A DNA stretch of 64,000 nt from Sulfurovum sp. (GTDB lineage: Bacteria; Campylobacterota; Campylobacteria; Campylobacterales; Sulfurovaceae). The position numbers and the translations under genes are program-made. The notes below the pieces were generated by a model. That model searched no databases. It worked only from the letters and a program-made list of their open reading frames with translations, and was not told the origin of the DNA. Of this stretch, positions 63,443 to 64,000 are shown piece after piece. Numbering within the stretch: the first letter of the stretch is position 1; each line of letters starts with the position of its first letter. The stretch covers positions 109,692 through 173,691 of the forward strand of contig JAMORY010000013.1 of assembly GCA_027063305.1 (NCBI GenBank), in the 5' to 3' direction.

Positions 63443-63886
63443 GTGAGTTTAAAAGAAAGAATCAAAAATGATATCAAAGCGGCAATGCGCGCTAAAGAGA
63501 CAACAAAAAGAGATACACTAAGAAACATCCAAGCAGCTATCAAACAGATTGAAGTGGATGAACGACGAGAACTCAGCGAGGCAGATGTCGAAGCGATCTT
63601 GATGAAGTATGCCAAGCAGCGTGAAGATGCAAAGGCACAGTTTGCCGATGCGGGACGTGACGACCTTGTAGCCAAAGAGGAGGCCGAACTGCTCATTGTC
63701 AAAAGTTACCTGCCTGAACCGCTCAGTGATGAAGAGTTGGAGAACGTTCTTAAAGAGATCATTGACGAAGTGGGTGCTGAGAGTATGAAAGATATGGGTA
63801 AAGTGATGGGTGCTGCCAAAGCGAAGGTGGGAAGCCGCGCAGACGGAGGACGGATCAATCAGGTTGTGAAAAAGCTACTATCGTGA
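63443..63886 (+). CDS. yqeY: GatB/YqeY domain protein
   Basis: A 147-residue YqeY protein (LKERIKNDIKAAMRAKETTK, DTLRNIQAAIKQIEVDER, YLPEPLSDEELENVLKEIID, MGKVMGAAKAKVGSRADGG), related to the tail domain of the GatB amidotransferase subunit. Role in the cell is not established. Start GTG 63443 with AGGAGA upstream. The array begins 2 bases past its TGA. Confidence 0.93.
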   Translation: MSLKERIKNDIKAAMRAKETTKRDTLRNIQAAIKQIEVDERRELSEADVEAILMKYAKQREDAKAQFADAGRDDLVAKEEAELLIVKSYLPEPLSDEELENVLKEIIDEVGAESMKDMGKVMGAAKAKVGSRADGGRINQVVKKLLS

Positions 63887-63888
63887 GA

Positions 63889-64000
63889 GCGTTTAGCGTT
63901 TAGCGTTTAGCGTTTAGCGTTTAGCGTTTAGCGTTTAGCGTTTAGCGTTTAGCGTTTAGCGTTTAGCGTTTAGCGTTTAGCGTTTAGCGTTTAGCGTTTA
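63889..64000. repeat. Perfect heptameric array GCGTTTA x16 to the window edge
   Basis: 112 bases, exactly 16 units by hand count, no variation, running off the right edge. Same unit as the short array at 32954. No spacers, so not CRISPR. Confidence 0.97.

Noticed and set aside
63889..64000. CRISPR or telomere-like array
   Set aside because: No spacers, no direct repeats of 25-40 bases, and the same unit occurs inside the chromosome at 32954; a simple tandem repeat explains it.

Overview
The window reads as a chromosome segment from a Campylobacterota (epsilonproteobacterial) bacterium of the Sulfurovum/Sulfurimonas type. This is inferred from gene content: the rplI-hslV-hslU-era block, a type II secretion/type IV pilus-like operon resembling the Campylobacter Cts competence genes, the pdxJ-pdxA pair, a one-piece MASE1-GGDEF protein, and short AT-rich intergenic regions with TATAAT boxes but poor -35 boxes. 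No rRNA, tRNA or CRISPR array was seen.

Layout. 0-12.9 kb is envelope and core metabolism: partial arsC-like gene, PPK2 kinase, coiled-coil membrane protein and lolA (minus strand), then secA, a LolC/E-type permease, a small exported protein, an exported amidohydrolase and an OprB-like porin (plus strand), then a YhdP/AsmA-like giant and mltG, whose divergent 5' ends overlap. 12.9-23.6 kb is mixed: a wrecked Ser/Thr kinase gene, a cyclic-di-GMP cluster (globin-sensor EAL protein, MASE1-GGDEF, FIST-PAS-GGDEF-EAL), a vWA protein, a wrecked NarK nitrate transporter gene and the tail of a molybdopterin oxidoreductase. Together the wrecks look like a lost nitrate-assimilation locus. 23.5-29.7 kb has a VapBC-like pair, a MOSC protein, HrpB, ThiI and a headless DUF234 protein. 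29.9-35.3 kb has a reduced NtrC/NtrB-like pair next to amtB-glnK (ammonium uptake and sensing), then a YigZ-like gene, hemH and kdsB.

35.3-44.0 kb is a tightly coupled eight-gene minus-strand DNA-uptake/pilus-like operon, followed by era, hslU, hslV and rplI. 47.8-51.6 kb has an M3 oligopeptidase, a membrane protein and argG. 51.6-59.8 kb is an AT-rich six-gene minus-strand operon: a SWIM zinc-finger protein, two small membrane proteins, and two giant helical-repeat proteins of about 900 residues separated by a 110-residue protein. The giants differ through most of their length but share a nearly identical C-terminal block. This is my best candidate for an undescribed system. 59.8-64 kb has a thioredoxin-like protein, pdxJ, pdxA, a small zinc-ribbon protein, a TPR protein and yqeY.

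A second unusual signal is non-coding. Arrays with a 7-base period but different units sit at the 3' ends of genes: TTTAGCG after glnK and yqeY, GAGGAGT after pdxJ, GTGGGTA at the end of pdxA, and CTCCTAC-like units opposite. At the YigZ-like gene and pdxA the array itself supplies the last codons and the stop. All coordinates and counts were read by hand; family names come from motif recognition, not database searches.
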